DNA of 39,361 bases, from positions 1 through 39,361 of the forward strand of contig JAJECK010000069.1 of the NCBI GenBank assembly GCA_022822085.1, in the 5' to 3' direction. A program made the position numbers and the translations under genes. Below the pieces are notes generated by a model. The model did no database searches. It was not told the DNA's origin and saw nothing but the letters and a program-made list of their open reading frames with translations. Positions 25,471-35,900 of the stretch are shown here, piece by piece. Source of the stretch: Candidatus Poribacteria bacterium. Lineage in GTDB: Bacteria; Poribacteria; WGA-4E; WGA-3G. The first letter of the stretch is position 1, and each line of letters begins with the position of its first letter.

Positions 25471-26229
25471 TTAAGGAAAAAATAATAGATGTATACCGGT
25501 TGCGAACAGAACGATGAGAACAATTCTGGAGAAATTGCGTTCAGAAAATCGACTATTTAGAAATACACCAACCTGCACACCGATTCCGACGAACGGGAGA
25601 AGTGCTAATGCCTCAATGATGATATCCCACGAAAATAATCCGAGATGGAAATAGGCGGGTATCTTTGCCATATTGATGAAAAAGTACAGCAGTGTTGTTG
25701 TTGCAACGAATGTGCGGTTGCCTAATCTCTGCGGTAGAAGATACATGATGATTACAGGTCCTGCCATGTGTGCCAGCGTTGAGAAGATTCCACCGAGTGT
25801 ACCTAACAGAACACCGTGCCAAGCTTTGAACTCTAAAGCAGGTGTTTCATCAGTTTCATTTGGGTTCAGTCGTTTTGTTATCTTACCCCTCAAAAACTCT
25901 AATACAGCAAATAGACAAGCAATACCTCCGATTATCTTCTTTAAATGTTCATTTGACAGGTCGTTTAAGATGAGACTTGCAAGCACAATACCGATAATGG
26001 CTCCGGGAATAAGTCTCCTGATGCTTTTCCTATCCCACTGTTTCCAATAATGTCCAAGCGATATAACATCTGTTGAAAAGAGCAAAGGCAGCATTAAGGC
26101 AACGACGTTTCTGGCAGGTCGGAATTGCGTGAATAGTGGAACGACTATCATGCCGATGCCACCACCGAATCCTGCTTTACTTACACCCGTTAGCCAAGTT
26201 CCAAAACATAAGATTATGATGTCGTAAAT
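25471..26229 (-). CDS. TauE/SafE-family membrane permease, probable ATT start
   Basis: The family exports or imports small sulfur-containing or organic anions through seven to eight helices. The first ATG (26151) would drop the first membrane segment. Reading upstream in frame gives YDIIILCFGTWLTGVSKAGF then GGGIG, the expected N-terminal glycine-rich helix. No ATG, GTG or TTG starts it. ATT at 26227-26229 lies 8 nt after AGGAG (26238-26242), so I place the start there (252 residues). Further features are the short cytoplasmic WKQWDRKSIRRLIPGAIIGIVLA and the second-half GVLLGTLGGIFSTLAHMAGPVIIMYLLPQR repeat. It faces the UPF0175/PIN genes tail to tail. Substrate unknown. Confidence 0.8.
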   Translation of the reverse strand: MYDIIILCFGTWLTGVSKAGFGGGIGMIVVPLFTQFRPARNVVALMLPLLFSTDVISLGHYWKQWDRKSIRRLIPGAIIGIVLASLILNDLSNEHLKKIIGGIACLFAVLEFLRGKITKRLNPNETDETPALEFKAWHGVLLGTLGGIFSTLAHMAGPVIIMYLLPQRLGNRTFVATTTLLYFFINMAKIPAYFHLGLFSWDIIIEALALLPFVGIGVQVGVFLNSRFSERNFSRIVLIVLFATGIHLLFFP

Positions 26230-26335
26230 ATGGTGTTCTCCTGATGTTGATTGATGTCCAGTGGGTTTATGATAACGGATTGTGTTGGATTTGTCAAGAT
26301 GGATAGGTTTTCTGGTATGTAGAATATCGCAAAAC

Positions 26336-27502
26336 TCAACGTCCGTACTGTTTCATCACCTTTTTTAGTCGATCTAACGGAATTGCCTGCATCGTCCGAT
26401 TGTTACGTCCGGTCATTGTTGTTGCCATTGTCATTGAATTGATAACCGCCTCTTCAGTTGCCTCAATAGCTGCTTCAAAAAGAGAACTCAAACGACTGTT
26501 AACGAGCATCTGAATCTGAAAGGCTCCACTCTCTGTCCGACGTGGAAAGACATTTGCCGTTGAAAATGCTATGGCAAACTCACCACTGCTGTCGGTGCTG
26601 GGGGTGCCTGTGCGTGCAAGACCGTGTGTTGCTCGTATTGCTAACTGCTTCAACTGACGGTGCGATAACGGTGCATCTGTTGCGATAATAATAATAAAGG
26701 ACCCATCCCTACCCGGTGTCGACTGATCCGCTTCCAGTGCTTTGCCGACAGGTACACCGTCAATACGTAATTGGTGTCGTCGACCACCGTTTGCGTTTAC
26801 CAAAACACCGACTTTCCATCCACCTCGGTTTTGTGGTAGCACTCGCGATGCAGTACCGATACCAGCTTTGAAACCGTATGAACGCATACCGGTGCCTCCA
26901 CCGACGCAACCCTCTGCTACTGGGCCTGAGGCGGCTTTTTCAATCGCTTCAATTGCGTGTTCAGGTTTCACGTGTAGACCACTGATATCATTCAATCCGC
27001 CATCATAGCATTCTGCGACAATTGGTAGTACGATATTATCGTCAAGATAACGTTTTATGATATATCGGACAACCCCATCATGAACGGCTCCAACGCTGAG
27101 CGTGTTTGTTAGTAGGATTGGCGATTCAATCCATCCTGCTTGGTTGATTCGGGCAATGCCTGTAGCTTCACCGTTGCCGTGAATAGTATGTGCTGCACCG
27201 AACAGACGCGATTTCCAAATATCATCGTGCGGAAGGATAGCGGTAACACCAGTGCGAATGGAATCCCCGTCGTTCAGGGTGACGTGTCCAACTTTTACGC
27301 CGGGGACATCGGTGATTGCATTATGTTTGCCAGTTGGATATAATCCGATAAGGATGCCAAGCTCGCGTGCCCGTGCACGGGGTGTCTCTGGTTCTTGTGC
27401 CACAATTGAATTTGTCAACTGCATCAACAATACACAGAAAGGGACATAGACAAGGATTTTATAAAAGATGATTTTTGTTTCATTCTGTTTGAATATGGTC
27501 AT
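26336..27502 (-). CDS. P1-family (DmpA/BapF type) autoprocessing aminopeptidase
   Basis: These Ntn-type hydrolases cleave themselves before a serine and then remove N-terminal amino acids (D- or beta-residues in some members). The 388-residue protein has a signal-like segment (about 11-35, ending VAQEPE), so it is probably periplasmic. It then has RARELGILIGLYPTGKHNAITDVPGVKVGH (43-72), GNGEATGIARINQAGWIESPILLTNT, and GCVGGGTGMRSYGFKAGIG. The cleavage site is Gly267-Ser268 in GRDGSFIIIIATDAPL. All core motifs are present at normal length. Its start overlaps the end of the DUF4416 gene by 23 nt, so the two are co-translated. Confidence 0.9.
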   Translation of the reverse strand: MTIFKQNETKIIFYKILVYVPFCVLLMQLTNSIVAQEPETPRARARELGILIGLYPTGKHNAITDVPGVKVGHVTLNDGDSIRTGVTAILPHDDIWKSRLFGAAHTIHGNGEATGIARINQAGWIESPILLTNTLSVGAVHDGVVRYIIKRYLDDNIVLPIVAECYDGGLNDISGLHVKPEHAIEAIEKAASGPVAEGCVGGGTGMRSYGFKAGIGTASRVLPQNRGGWKVGVLVNANGGRRHQLRIDGVPVGKALEADQSTPGRDGSFIIIIATDAPLSHRQLKQLAIRATHGLARTGTPSTDSSGEFAIAFSTANVFPRRTESGAFQIQMLVNSRLSSLFEAAIEATEEAVINSMTMATTMTGRNNRTMQAIPLDRLKKVMKQYGR

Positions 27503-28028
27503 GTTTTAGTTGCTCCCTATAGATAGTGCGAATATGATTAAAAATAGCAATGTAGGAAGGTAAACGGTAGTCCGGATAAGTCCATTCCCACGGTTGGAAA
27601 GTTTTGTGATAGAAACGGAGTGTAATTTCCGCATATATTCCATCGCCAAGATAAATACGATGTGCATGATCTTTGGTTGACGCAAGCACCAACTTTGCCA
27701 TACAGATATAGCCCACATCTAAATTGACACGTCGTTGTGTCGTGCCTTCAGTTAAGTATGTTTGTTCTATCTGATTAGTGATAAGTTTTTTTTCTGCCAA
27801 TGTCCCAGCATCTATAAGGCTTTCAAAACTGATAAATTGTCTATGAATGTCTTTTCCCATCTCATCTTCATAGTAATTTGTGCTTGTGAAGGGTAATAAT
27901 TCGCTGGTATAGTCAATGTTACCGAAGTGATTTGTAAGTTGCTGATAGACGGTTGGTAAGATTGAAGGCTCTGCTGTCAGAACCCCTATGATTGTTTTGA
28001 CAGGCAGCCGTTCTATTAATGTACCCAT
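27480..28028 (-). CDS. DUF4416 family protein
   Basis: The function of this family is not known. The visible pattern is complete: LPVKTIIGVLTAEPS near the start, FGNIDYTSELLPFTSTNYYEDEMGKDIHRQFISFESLID, then RVNLDVGYICMAKLVLASTKDHAHRIYLGDGIYAEITL, and PWEWTYPDYRLPSYIAIFN at the end. I chose ATG 28028 because family members begin just before the PVK motif. A TTG at 28052 would add eight residues; neither start has a good ribosome site. It precedes and overlaps the P1 peptidase gene. 182 residues is normal for the family. Confidence 0.85.
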   Translation of the reverse strand: MGTLIERLPVKTIIGVLTAEPSILPTVYQQLTNHFGNIDYTSELLPFTSTNYYEDEMGKDIHRQFISFESLIDAGTLAEKKLITNQIEQTYLTEGTTQRRVNLDVGYICMAKLVLASTKDHAHRIYLGDGIYAEITLRFYHKTFQPWEWTYPDYRLPSYIAIFNHIRTIYREQLKHDHIQTE

Positions 28029-28147
28029 GATTTGTGTGTATGTAGACAACAAAAAGTGTTGGACGGTAGATATTGTGATTTATACATCATAATTAAAGCA
28101 AATTGTACGCCAATTTATAAAAAAATCACAATAATTCACGTTTATTC

Positions 28148-28176
28148 TTGACATTTTGTTACAAAAAATGTATAAT
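28148..28176 (+). promoter_or_regulatory. Perfect consensus sigma-70 promoter upstream of rpoB
   Basis: TTGACA (28148-28153) and TATAAT (28171-28176) are separated by exactly 17 nt, with no mismatch in either hexamer. Transcription would begin near 28183, leaving about 655 nt of leader before rpoB. It points at rpoBC and away from the DUF4416 gene. Confidence 0.8.
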
Positions 28177-28182
28177 ATTACG

Positions 28183-28838
28183 TTACGCCTTATAGAAGTT
28201 TCGAAAGTAGGCGTATTGTATGTTACTTGTGTAGTGAAGTACTTGTGTAGTGAAGTATATAACTTCTTCAGAAAATAGGCAACTATTTTATATCTAAATG
28301 AAGAATTATCATAATTATTTGGTGTATACCAGAGGTCGTCAGGTACTTCGCCCGTTTTCTGTAGGTATGTGAAGTCAAGGGATTTTTCGCGCCTACAACC
28401 TGATAACACCAACTAAATCAGGTTGTTCGCTTTTACATTTTGCATACTGCTCCATAGGGACGGGAGAGAATGAAGCATCACCAAAACAAATCCAAATATA
28501 TAGTTCCCAAAATACTATTTATGAACATTAGGTCATCTGCGAATTCGTTTCTATTTGGAGGAAACTTGAATTAACGCAAGAATGTTGGTTGCGTTTCATA
28601 GCTTGCCGTTGCTATCTGCAACTCAGCATGAACCTTTTTATATCTAAATGCATGATATTTAGAGGAACTTTGCCGACAGAATGTTATAAGTTAGTATTAT
28701 CATTTAACGACATGTGTATCTTTATTGGTTAGGAATCGCATTGTGTAAAGCACAATTTATTCTCAATCAATTCGTTTGAAACTGAAGTCCAATCGTTAAA
28801 ATCTTCAATCCATCCACTACCTTACAAGGTGAAAATAT
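28183..28838 (+). other. Long rpoBC leader region without a gene
   Basis: No convincing gene is seen. A 110-codon minus frame (28080-28412) lacks family features, has no ribosome site and overlaps the promoter. Visible structure: ACTTGTGTAGTGAAGT twice in tandem (28225-28240, 28241-28256); TTTTATATCTAAATG at about 28287 and again at about 28637; a CAACCTGA/TCAGGTTG hairpin at about 28396-28425; and ATTGTG-TAAAG-CACAAT at 28740-28756. The usual rplKAJL genes are absent, so control of rpoBC must act through this leader. Confidence 0.5.
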
Positions 28839-31800
28839 ATGCCTAAGCTAACTAAATCTAATGGAAGTCCTGCAGCGTTACGAGAGCGCGTCCCCTTTGC
28901 TAAAACCTCCACGGTCCTTGAATTGCCTGATTTAATTGAGACTCAAAAGCTTTCGTATGCAGCCTTCATGCAACGTTTTGTTGCAGAAGATGCGCGCGAA
29001 TCTAAAGGTCTACAAGCATTGTTCAAAGAAGTTTTTCCGATTTTTGACTTTAAAGAAACCACCAGTCTTGAATTTGTAAGTTACACGCTCAGCCCACCGA
29101 CACATGATCTTTCAGACTGTCAAGCGCGTGGTCTAAATTATCAGGTGCGGTTACAAGCACGGCTGATGTGTGTAGAACGTGAAAAAGATGAAGACACAGG
29201 GCAGACTCGTGTTGTAGACATCACTGAATCGGATGTCTATTTGGGTGATATCCCTTTGATGACTGAAAATGGAACATTTATTATTAACGGGTCAGAACGT
29301 GTAATTGTCAATCAGTTGCAGCGGTCTCCCGGTGTGATTTTTCTTGACAAAGCTCATTCCTCAAGTGTCCAGAAAATGCCAACGGGTCAGATTATACCTT
29401 ACCGTGGTGCCTGGATAGAGTTTGAATTTGATTCTAAAGATTGCATCCATGTCCGATTGGACCGGAAGAAAAAACTACTGGTTACTGTGCTTTTACGGGC
29501 ACTCGGTTGGGAAACGGATGCGGAAATTCTGAAACTCTTCGGAAGCACTGAGGTAGTCAAGTTAACACAGAATATTGTCGGACGTGTTATCGCTGAAAAT
29601 GTGGTTGATTCTGATACAGGAGAGATTCTGCTTGAAGCCAATACAAAGTTGTCTGAAATAGAATTTGATAGACTAATGGAAGCTAATGTTTCAGAAGTAG
29701 AAGTGCTGGTGGAATCAGATGAACAAGAGTTACGATTTTTACGAAATACGCTCTCTCGCGATACGGTGAAGACAGGTGCTGGCGATACTCTAAAAGAAAA
29801 GGCACTTATCGAGATTTTCCGCACGTTAAGACCGGGTGATTCTCCAACCCGTGATGCAGCATCAACCTGTTTGGAACGCCTGTTTTTTGATGGTGCACGT
29901 TATGATTTAGGCACCGTCGGTAGATACAAGATAAATTCGAAACTTGGAGACCTGTCGGTTTATGAGGATGACTCCGGTGAGACACCATCTGAAGAGATGC
30001 GGGTGCTAAGACGAGAAGATATTGCATCTACATTGAAATATCTGATGGACATACGCAATGGTCACCGACATGTAGATGATTTAGATCATCTTGGAAACAG
30101 ACGGGTACGTGTTATAGGCGAGCTGCTTGAAAATCAATTTCGTATTGCGTTGTTGCAGATGCGTCGTTCAGCACGTGAAAAACTTAGCACAACGACCGAT
30201 GCGCAGCTAAAGAACCCTAAAAATCTTGTGAATCCGAAACCACTTATCATGTCACTGCGAGAATTTTTCGGGTCTAACCAACTTTCACAATTTATGCAAC
30301 AGATCAATCCGTTGGATGAACTCACACATAAACGTCGTATATCAGCGATTGGTCCGGGTGGTTTGCATCGTGAACGTGCAACTGCAGCTGTGCGCGATGT
30401 ACATCGAACGCACTACGGACGGGTCTGCCCATTAGAGACGCCAGAAGGTCCATCTATCGGTCTTATCGTTTCGTTAGCCACGTTCGCTCGGGTTAATCCG
30501 TATGGATTTTTAGAAACGCCATATCGTGCTATCCGTGACGGAAAAATTACAAAAGAGGTAGAATATTTAACTGCGGATGCTGAGGACAAATATAACATTG
30601 CTCCTGCAGACGCGCTTCCAAAAGGCAGCAGAGCGAAAATCCTACGGAGCCGCAAAGGTGAAGAAGTGATTGAACGCGAAATTTCAGACATTGACTACGT
30701 CGGTATTGCACCACAACAGATTGTCGGTGTATCCGCTGCACTTGTGCCATTTTTAGAACACGAAGACGCGAACCGGGCACTTATGGGGGCAAATCACCAA
30801 CGGCAAGCTGTACCTTTAATTAGACCGGAAGCACCGTGGGTGGGAACTGGTATGGAACATCGTGCAGCACGAGATGCAAATGCAATGGTTGTTGCACACC
30901 GAAGTGGTGTTGTCTCCAGTGTTGATGCTGAAGAGATCCTGATTCGCACAGGTCAAGCACTTCATCTTGAGGAAGGTGAACATGGATTCAGTGAAATGGG
31001 TTACGATGTCTATAAACTGAAAAACTTCAAACGTAGCAACAGCGGTACCTGTATTCATCAACGTCCGCGCGTAAATATCGGTGATGTTGTAGAAGCGGGT
31101 GATGTGATTGCTGATGGTACGGCAACTGAAGGCGGGGAACTCGCACTCGGCAGAAACATACTTTGTGCTTATATGCCGTGGGGTGGACATAACTTTGAAG
31201 ACTCTATTCTCATCAGTGAATCGCTGATAAAAAACGATACTTTTACCTCAATTCATATTGAAGAATTCGAAGTTGCTGCAAGGCAAACGAAAATGGGTGA
31301 CGAGGAGATAACCTGTGATATTCCAAACATGTCGGCTCGTAGTTTAGCACAACTCGATGAAGAAGGTGTTATTCGGGTCGGAAGCGTCGTTGGAACTGGC
31401 AGTATCCTTGTCGGGAAAATCTCTCCAAAAGGGGAAGCAGAATACGGGCCTGAAGAGAAACTCTTGCGGGCAATTTTCGGTGAAAAAGTCAAAGAGGTAA
31501 AAGACGCATCCGCCTATACTCGTCCCGGTGTAGAAGGTGTTGTGATTGATGTAAAGGTGTTTTCTCGTCAAGCTACACCTAACAGTGAGAGAACCGCATT
31601 ACGTCAAGATGCGCTCCGCAAACAAATTCAGCAGACGTGGCAGGAACAGTGTCAACAGATTGCGGAACGTTTGACAGAAGAGATGCGCGAGACTTTAGTC
31701 AACAAAGAACTTGCTTATCCAACAACTATTGAGGCGGAAAGTACCGGTGAAGATGAGGAGAGCACAGAAGCTCCACAACAGTTGGAAGCAGGTGATGTGT

Positions 31801-32864
31801 TGACTCGCGAATATCTGGCAGGTTTGTCCCAAACTCAAGTTGAAGGACTGCAAGTTACAGATGCAGACGCAGTTACTTATATTAAAAGCCTCCAAGAACT
31901 TGCCGCTGGAAGAATTGATGCTTATACCCAGGAAAAAGATGCCGCGTTAGAAAAACTTGATGCGGGTGAAGAACTGAAACCGGGTGTCCTGAAACTCGTC
32001 AAAGTGTATGTAGCAAGCCGTCGTCCTATTTCCATCGGAGATAAAATGGCTGGACGCTACGGTAATAAGGGGGTTGTTGCTAAGATTCTACCCGAAGAAG
32101 ATATGCCATACCTACCAGATGGAACTCCTGTTGATATAGTGTTAAATCCGCTCGGTGTGCCTTCCCGGATGAATGTTGGACAGATCCTTGAGATACACTT
32201 AGGATTAGCATGTAAAGAACTCGGTGAATATGTTTCTTCACCTGTGTTTGATGGTGCTACTGAGACTGAGGTATTCGACATGTTGGCAAAAACGGAGTTA
32301 CCAGAAAGCGTCAAAAAGACAGGAAAAAGTGAACTATACGACGGGCGCACAGGTGATAAGTTTGGGCAGGAAGTCACAGTCGGTTATGTCTATTTCCTCA
32401 AATTAAATCACCTCGTAGCGGATAAGATGCATGCCCGTTCAACCGGTCCTTATTCATTGGTGACGCAGCAACCTCTGGGCGGAAAAGCACAACATGGCGG
32501 TCAACGACTCGGTGAAATGGAGGTGTGGGCATTAGAAGCTTACGGTGCTGCACATACCTTACAAGAGATGTTGACGATCAAATCCGATGATGTTAAAGGT
32601 AGAACCAAAATCTATGAATCTATTGTTAAAGGACAGAGTCCTATGAAACCCGGCACACCTGAATCCTTCAACGTGTTGGTCCGGGAACTACAAAGTCTCG
32701 GTTTAAATGTAGAATTGACCGAAGGGGATCCTGCAGATATCGATGCTGAGCAGAGCGGACTCGGTGATACAGACTTCCCACTCCTACATACATTGGATAC
32801 AATGGAACCCATAGATGATGAACCACCCCTAAAGTTAACCTGGGATACCGACGATACCGAATAG
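28839..32864 (+). CDS. rpoB: DNA-directed RNA polymerase subunit beta
   Basis: This is the second-largest subunit of the core enzyme. The 1341-residue protein is complete: GTFIINGSERVIVNQLQRSPGVIF in the lobe region, the rifampicin-site helix QLSQFMQQINPLDELTHKRRISAIGPGGL, GRVCPLETPEGPSIGLI, LCAYMPWGGHNFEDSILISE, GDKMAGRYGNKGVVAKI, and the C-terminal GGKAQHGGQRLGEMEVWALEAYGAA. AAGGTGA lies 7 nt before the ATG. The rifampicin region differs from E. coli at D516 (Gln here), N518 (Ile) and S522 (Asp). rpoC follows after 125 nt containing a large hairpin. Upstream ribosomal protein genes usual for this operon are missing. Confidence 0.98.
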   Translation: MPKLTKSNGSPAALRERVPFAKTSTVLELPDLIETQKLSYAAFMQRFVAEDARESKGLQALFKEVFPIFDFKETTSLEFVSYTLSPPTHDLSDCQARGLNYQVRLQARLMCVEREKDEDTGQTRVVDITESDVYLGDIPLMTENGTFIINGSERVIVNQLQRSPGVIFLDKAHSSSVQKMPTGQIIPYRGAWIEFEFDSKDCIHVRLDRKKKLLVTVLLRALGWETDAEILKLFGSTEVVKLTQNIVGRVIAENVVDSDTGEILLEANTKLSEIEFDRLMEANVSEVEVLVESDEQELRFLRNTLSRDTVKTGAGDTLKEKALIEIFRTLRPGDSPTRDAASTCLERLFFDGARYDLGTVGRYKINSKLGDLSVYEDDSGETPSEEMRVLRREDIASTLKYLMDIRNGHRHVDDLDHLGNRRVRVIGELLENQFRIALLQMRRSAREKLSTTTDAQLKNPKNLVNPKPLIMSLREFFGSNQLSQFMQQINPLDELTHKRRISAIGPGGLHRERATAAVRDVHRTHYGRVCPLETPEGPSIGLIVSLATFARVNPYGFLETPYRAIRDGKITKEVEYLTADAEDKYNIAPADALPKGSRAKILRSRKGEEVIEREISDIDYVGIAPQQIVGVSAALVPFLEHEDANRALMGANHQRQAVPLIRPEAPWVGTGMEHRAARDANAMVVAHRSGVVSSVDAEEILIRTGQALHLEEGEHGFSEMGYDVYKLKNFKRSNSGTCIHQRPRVNIGDVVEAGDVIADGTATEGGELALGRNILCAYMPWGGHNFEDSILISESLIKNDTFTSIHIEEFEVAARQTKMGDEEITCDIPNMSARSLAQLDEEGVIRVGSVVGTGSILVGKISPKGEAEYGPEEKLLRAIFGEKVKEVKDASAYTRPGVEGVVIDVKVFSRQATPNSERTALRQDALRKQIQQTWQEQCQQIAERLTEEMRETLVNKELAYPTTIEAESTGEDEESTEAPQQLEAGDVLTREYLAGLSQTQVEGLQVTDADAVTYIKSLQELAAGRIDAYTQEKDAALEKLDAGEELKPGVLKLVKVYVASRRPISIGDKMAGRYGNKGVVAKILPEEDMPYLPDGTPVDIVLNPLGVPSRMNVGQILEIHLGLACKELGEYVSSPVFDGATETEVFDMLAKTELPESVKKTGKSELYDGRTGDKFGQEVTVGYVYFLKLNHLVADKMHARSTGPYSLVTQQPLGGKAQHGGQRLGEMEVWALEAYGAAHTLQEMLTIKSDDVKGRTKIYESIVKGQSPMKPGTPESFNVLVRELQSLGLNVELTEGDPADIDAEQSGLGDTDFPLLHTLDTMEPIDDEPPLKLTWDTDDTE

Positions 32865-32880
32865 TTTAAAAATGAAGTAG

Positions 32881-32940
32881 CTATCGGTTTTTGTAGAGGA
32901 GATTTGTTGGACATACGATCCCTTTACAGAAAACCGATAG
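32881..32940 (+). promoter_or_regulatory. Large hairpin between rpoB and rpoC
   Basis: CTATCGGTTTT at 32881-32891 pairs perfectly with AAAACCGATAG at 32930-32940, and GTA/TAC extends the stem after one unpaired base. The loop is about 30 nt and holds a GAGGAG. There is no T-run after it, so it is not a simple terminator. It could be an RNA-processing site or an attenuator that sets the RpoB:RpoC ratio. Confidence 0.6.
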
Positions 32941-32989
32941 TTTAATGCCGAGAACCATTCCCACAATCATTATTAAGGAGAAGAAAGAA

Positions 32990-35900
32990 ATGGCAGACAA
33001 AGAAAATCGTTTTAATCGTATATCTATCAGTATCGCCTCGCCTGAACAGATAAAAGATTGGGCAAAACGGACATCTTGTAAGCGGCGAAATCCGGCAAAT
33101 GATGTCTGGACATGTGCGGAAAAAGGCACTTGTGATTGCGGTGAAATCAAAAAAGCCGAAACAATTAATTATCGCAGTTTTCGTCCAGAACATCAGGGAT
33201 TATTCTGCGAAGCTACATTTGGTCCACAGAAAGATTTTGAGTGCAGTTGCGGCAAATACAAGCGGATTAAGCATAAAGGACTCATTTGCGATCAGTGTGG
33301 GGTAGAGGTAACAAAATCACAAGTCCGTAGAGAACGTCTCGGCTACATCAAACTCGCCACCCCAGTTTCTCATATATGGTTTTTCAAAGGAATACCGTCC
33401 CGACTCGGAACATTTCTTGAACTGGCATCACGGCAAGTTGAAAGGGTTTTATACTTTGAAGCCTTTATTGTCACAGAGGTTACAGATGACAGTTGTGGTT
33501 TAGTTGAGAAAGATATTCTCACAGAAACAGAAGTAATTGCGAAAGAACGTGAACACCCTGATACATTCAAAGCTGGAACAGGTGCAGAGGCAATTCAAGA
33601 GCTCCTACGCAAAATTGACCTGCCAGAAGATGTCAATAAATTTAGAGAGGAACTTGAGGAGACTTCAAGCCATCAGAAAAAAGTTAAACTCTCAAAACAA
33701 CTCAAGATGGTTGCCGGTTTTGAAAAAGCAAGCATGCATCCGGATTGGATGATCCTTGATGTGCTTCCGGTGATTAGTCCCGACCTACGTCCATTAGTAT
33801 CCTTAGAAGGTGGAAGATTTGCAACAAGCGATCTTAACGATTTATATCGTCGCGTTATTAATAGGAATAATCGTCTGCAGAAACTTATTGATCTCCGTTC
33901 ACCCGAAGTCATCCTTCGGAACGAAAAACGGATGCTTCAGGAATCTGTGGATGCGTTTTTGGATAACGGAAGACATGGGCGGCGTGTTACCGGTCCAGGT
34001 AAACGCGCCCTAAAATCTTTGTCGGATATACTTAAAGGTAAAGTTGGACGATTCCGTCAAAACTTGCTTGGAAAACGGGTTGATTATTCCGGCAGAAGTG
34101 TAATTGTCGTCGGGCCTGAATTAGAACTTCATCAGTGCGGTTTACCGAAATTAATGGCAGTTGAACTTTTCAAACCGTTCATTATTGAAAAACTGATGGC
34201 ATCAGGTGAAGCACAAACAATCAAACGTGGGAAGTATTTGACCGAACACGTTACACCTGATTCACCTGTATGGGAAGCATTAGAGGAAGTCATTGCAGAC
34301 CATCCCGTCCTCCTAAATCGTCCACCGACACTCCACCGTCTTGGAATACAAGCATTTATGCCAGTGCTGGTTGAGGGGAAATCCATCCGAATTCCGCCAC
34401 TTGTCTGTAAGGCGTTTAATGCGGATTTTGATGGTGACCAGATGGCAGTTCATGTGCCCTTGTCTATAGAGGCACGCACAGAAGCGAAAATGTTGCTCTT
34501 GAGTAGTGGTAATATCCTAAAACCTTCTCATGGAGAACCGATTGCAGTTCCTGAACTTGATATGATATTAGGGGCAAGTTTTCTTACAAAAGAACTTCCC
34601 GATCACAAAGAACGTGCAGAAAAACTCCATGCCGCCTACGATAATTCTTCCGAAAAAGACGAGGCTTTCGCTGCATTAGAGAGCGAAACTTGGGCAAAAC
34701 GCCGTTTTACTACGCTTGATGGGGTGACACACGCACACGGTTGCGGCACAATCAAACTGCACGATTCTGTTGTGCTTTTTTTCAATGGACATCGTGAACC
34801 TATCCTCACAACAGTCGGACGCGTCATCTTCAATGAAGTCCTGCCTCGGACAAACGGGACTGCTTCACTCTCCTGGAAGGATGAAGTCTCAGGTCTTGAA
34901 TTGCCATTTTACAATGAGGAAGCGCGCGGAAAACGATTATCGGAACTTGTCAAAACCTGTTTCAACGAACTCGGAACTGCAGAAACTGTATATCTACTCG
35001 ATCGGTTACAGAAACTTAGCTTTGAGTATGCAACACGTAGTGGTATTTCTCCCGGTATTAGGGACTATCTAATACCTGAAGAGAAGAAAAAGATCCTCAG
35101 GGATGCACAGAAACAGATTGATAATCTCAAAGAGCAGGAAAACCTTGAGGTGGAAGAATTTGAAAATGAAAAGATTCGGATATGGTCTGCTGCGGTAAAT
35201 GAAGTTGGGGAGACATTATTCGCAGCACTCCCCCAAACGAAAGCACGTTTGGTGGAACAAGGTGAAGAGGTACAAGGTTTTAGTCCGGTTCACTTGATGG
35301 CAGACAGCGGTGCACGCGCACGAAAAAATCCTTTCTCACAAATCAGTGCAATCGTAGGATTGAAGTCAAGACAAGACGGTGAAATCTTATCCACACCGAT
35401 ACAATCTTCATACCGTGAAGGTTTAGATGTGCTCGACTACTTCACATCAACTTATGGGTCGCGTAAAGGACTTGTGGATACAGCTATGAAAACCGCTGCA
35501 TCTGGATACCTCACGCGAAAACTTGTTGATGTTGCACAAGATGTTATGATTACCGAGGAAGACTGCGGCACCCTGAACGGTATCCATAAATTTACCACAG
35601 ACGCGGGCTCCATTAGTTTCAAAATTAGTGGACGCGTTACGGTTGAACCTGTAATCCACCCGACAACTGAGGAAATATTGGTTGAAAGCGATTCATTTAT
35701 TACACCCCAGATTGCTCAAAAAATTGAAGATGCTGAAGTTCCAAGTGTTCGTGTCCGTTCTATATTGACATGTGAAACAGAGAAAGGTGTCTGTGCAAGA
35801 TGTTACGGTGCTGATCTAACTTCTGGTCGACTTGCCAACGTCGGAGAGGCTATCGGTATCATTGCCGCACAATCTATCGGGGAACCCGGCACACAGTTGA

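Noticed and set aside
28080-28412. 110-codon minus-strand frame upstream of rpoB
   Set aside because: It overlaps a perfect promoter, has no ribosome site, and its composition reflects AT-rich non-coding DNA.
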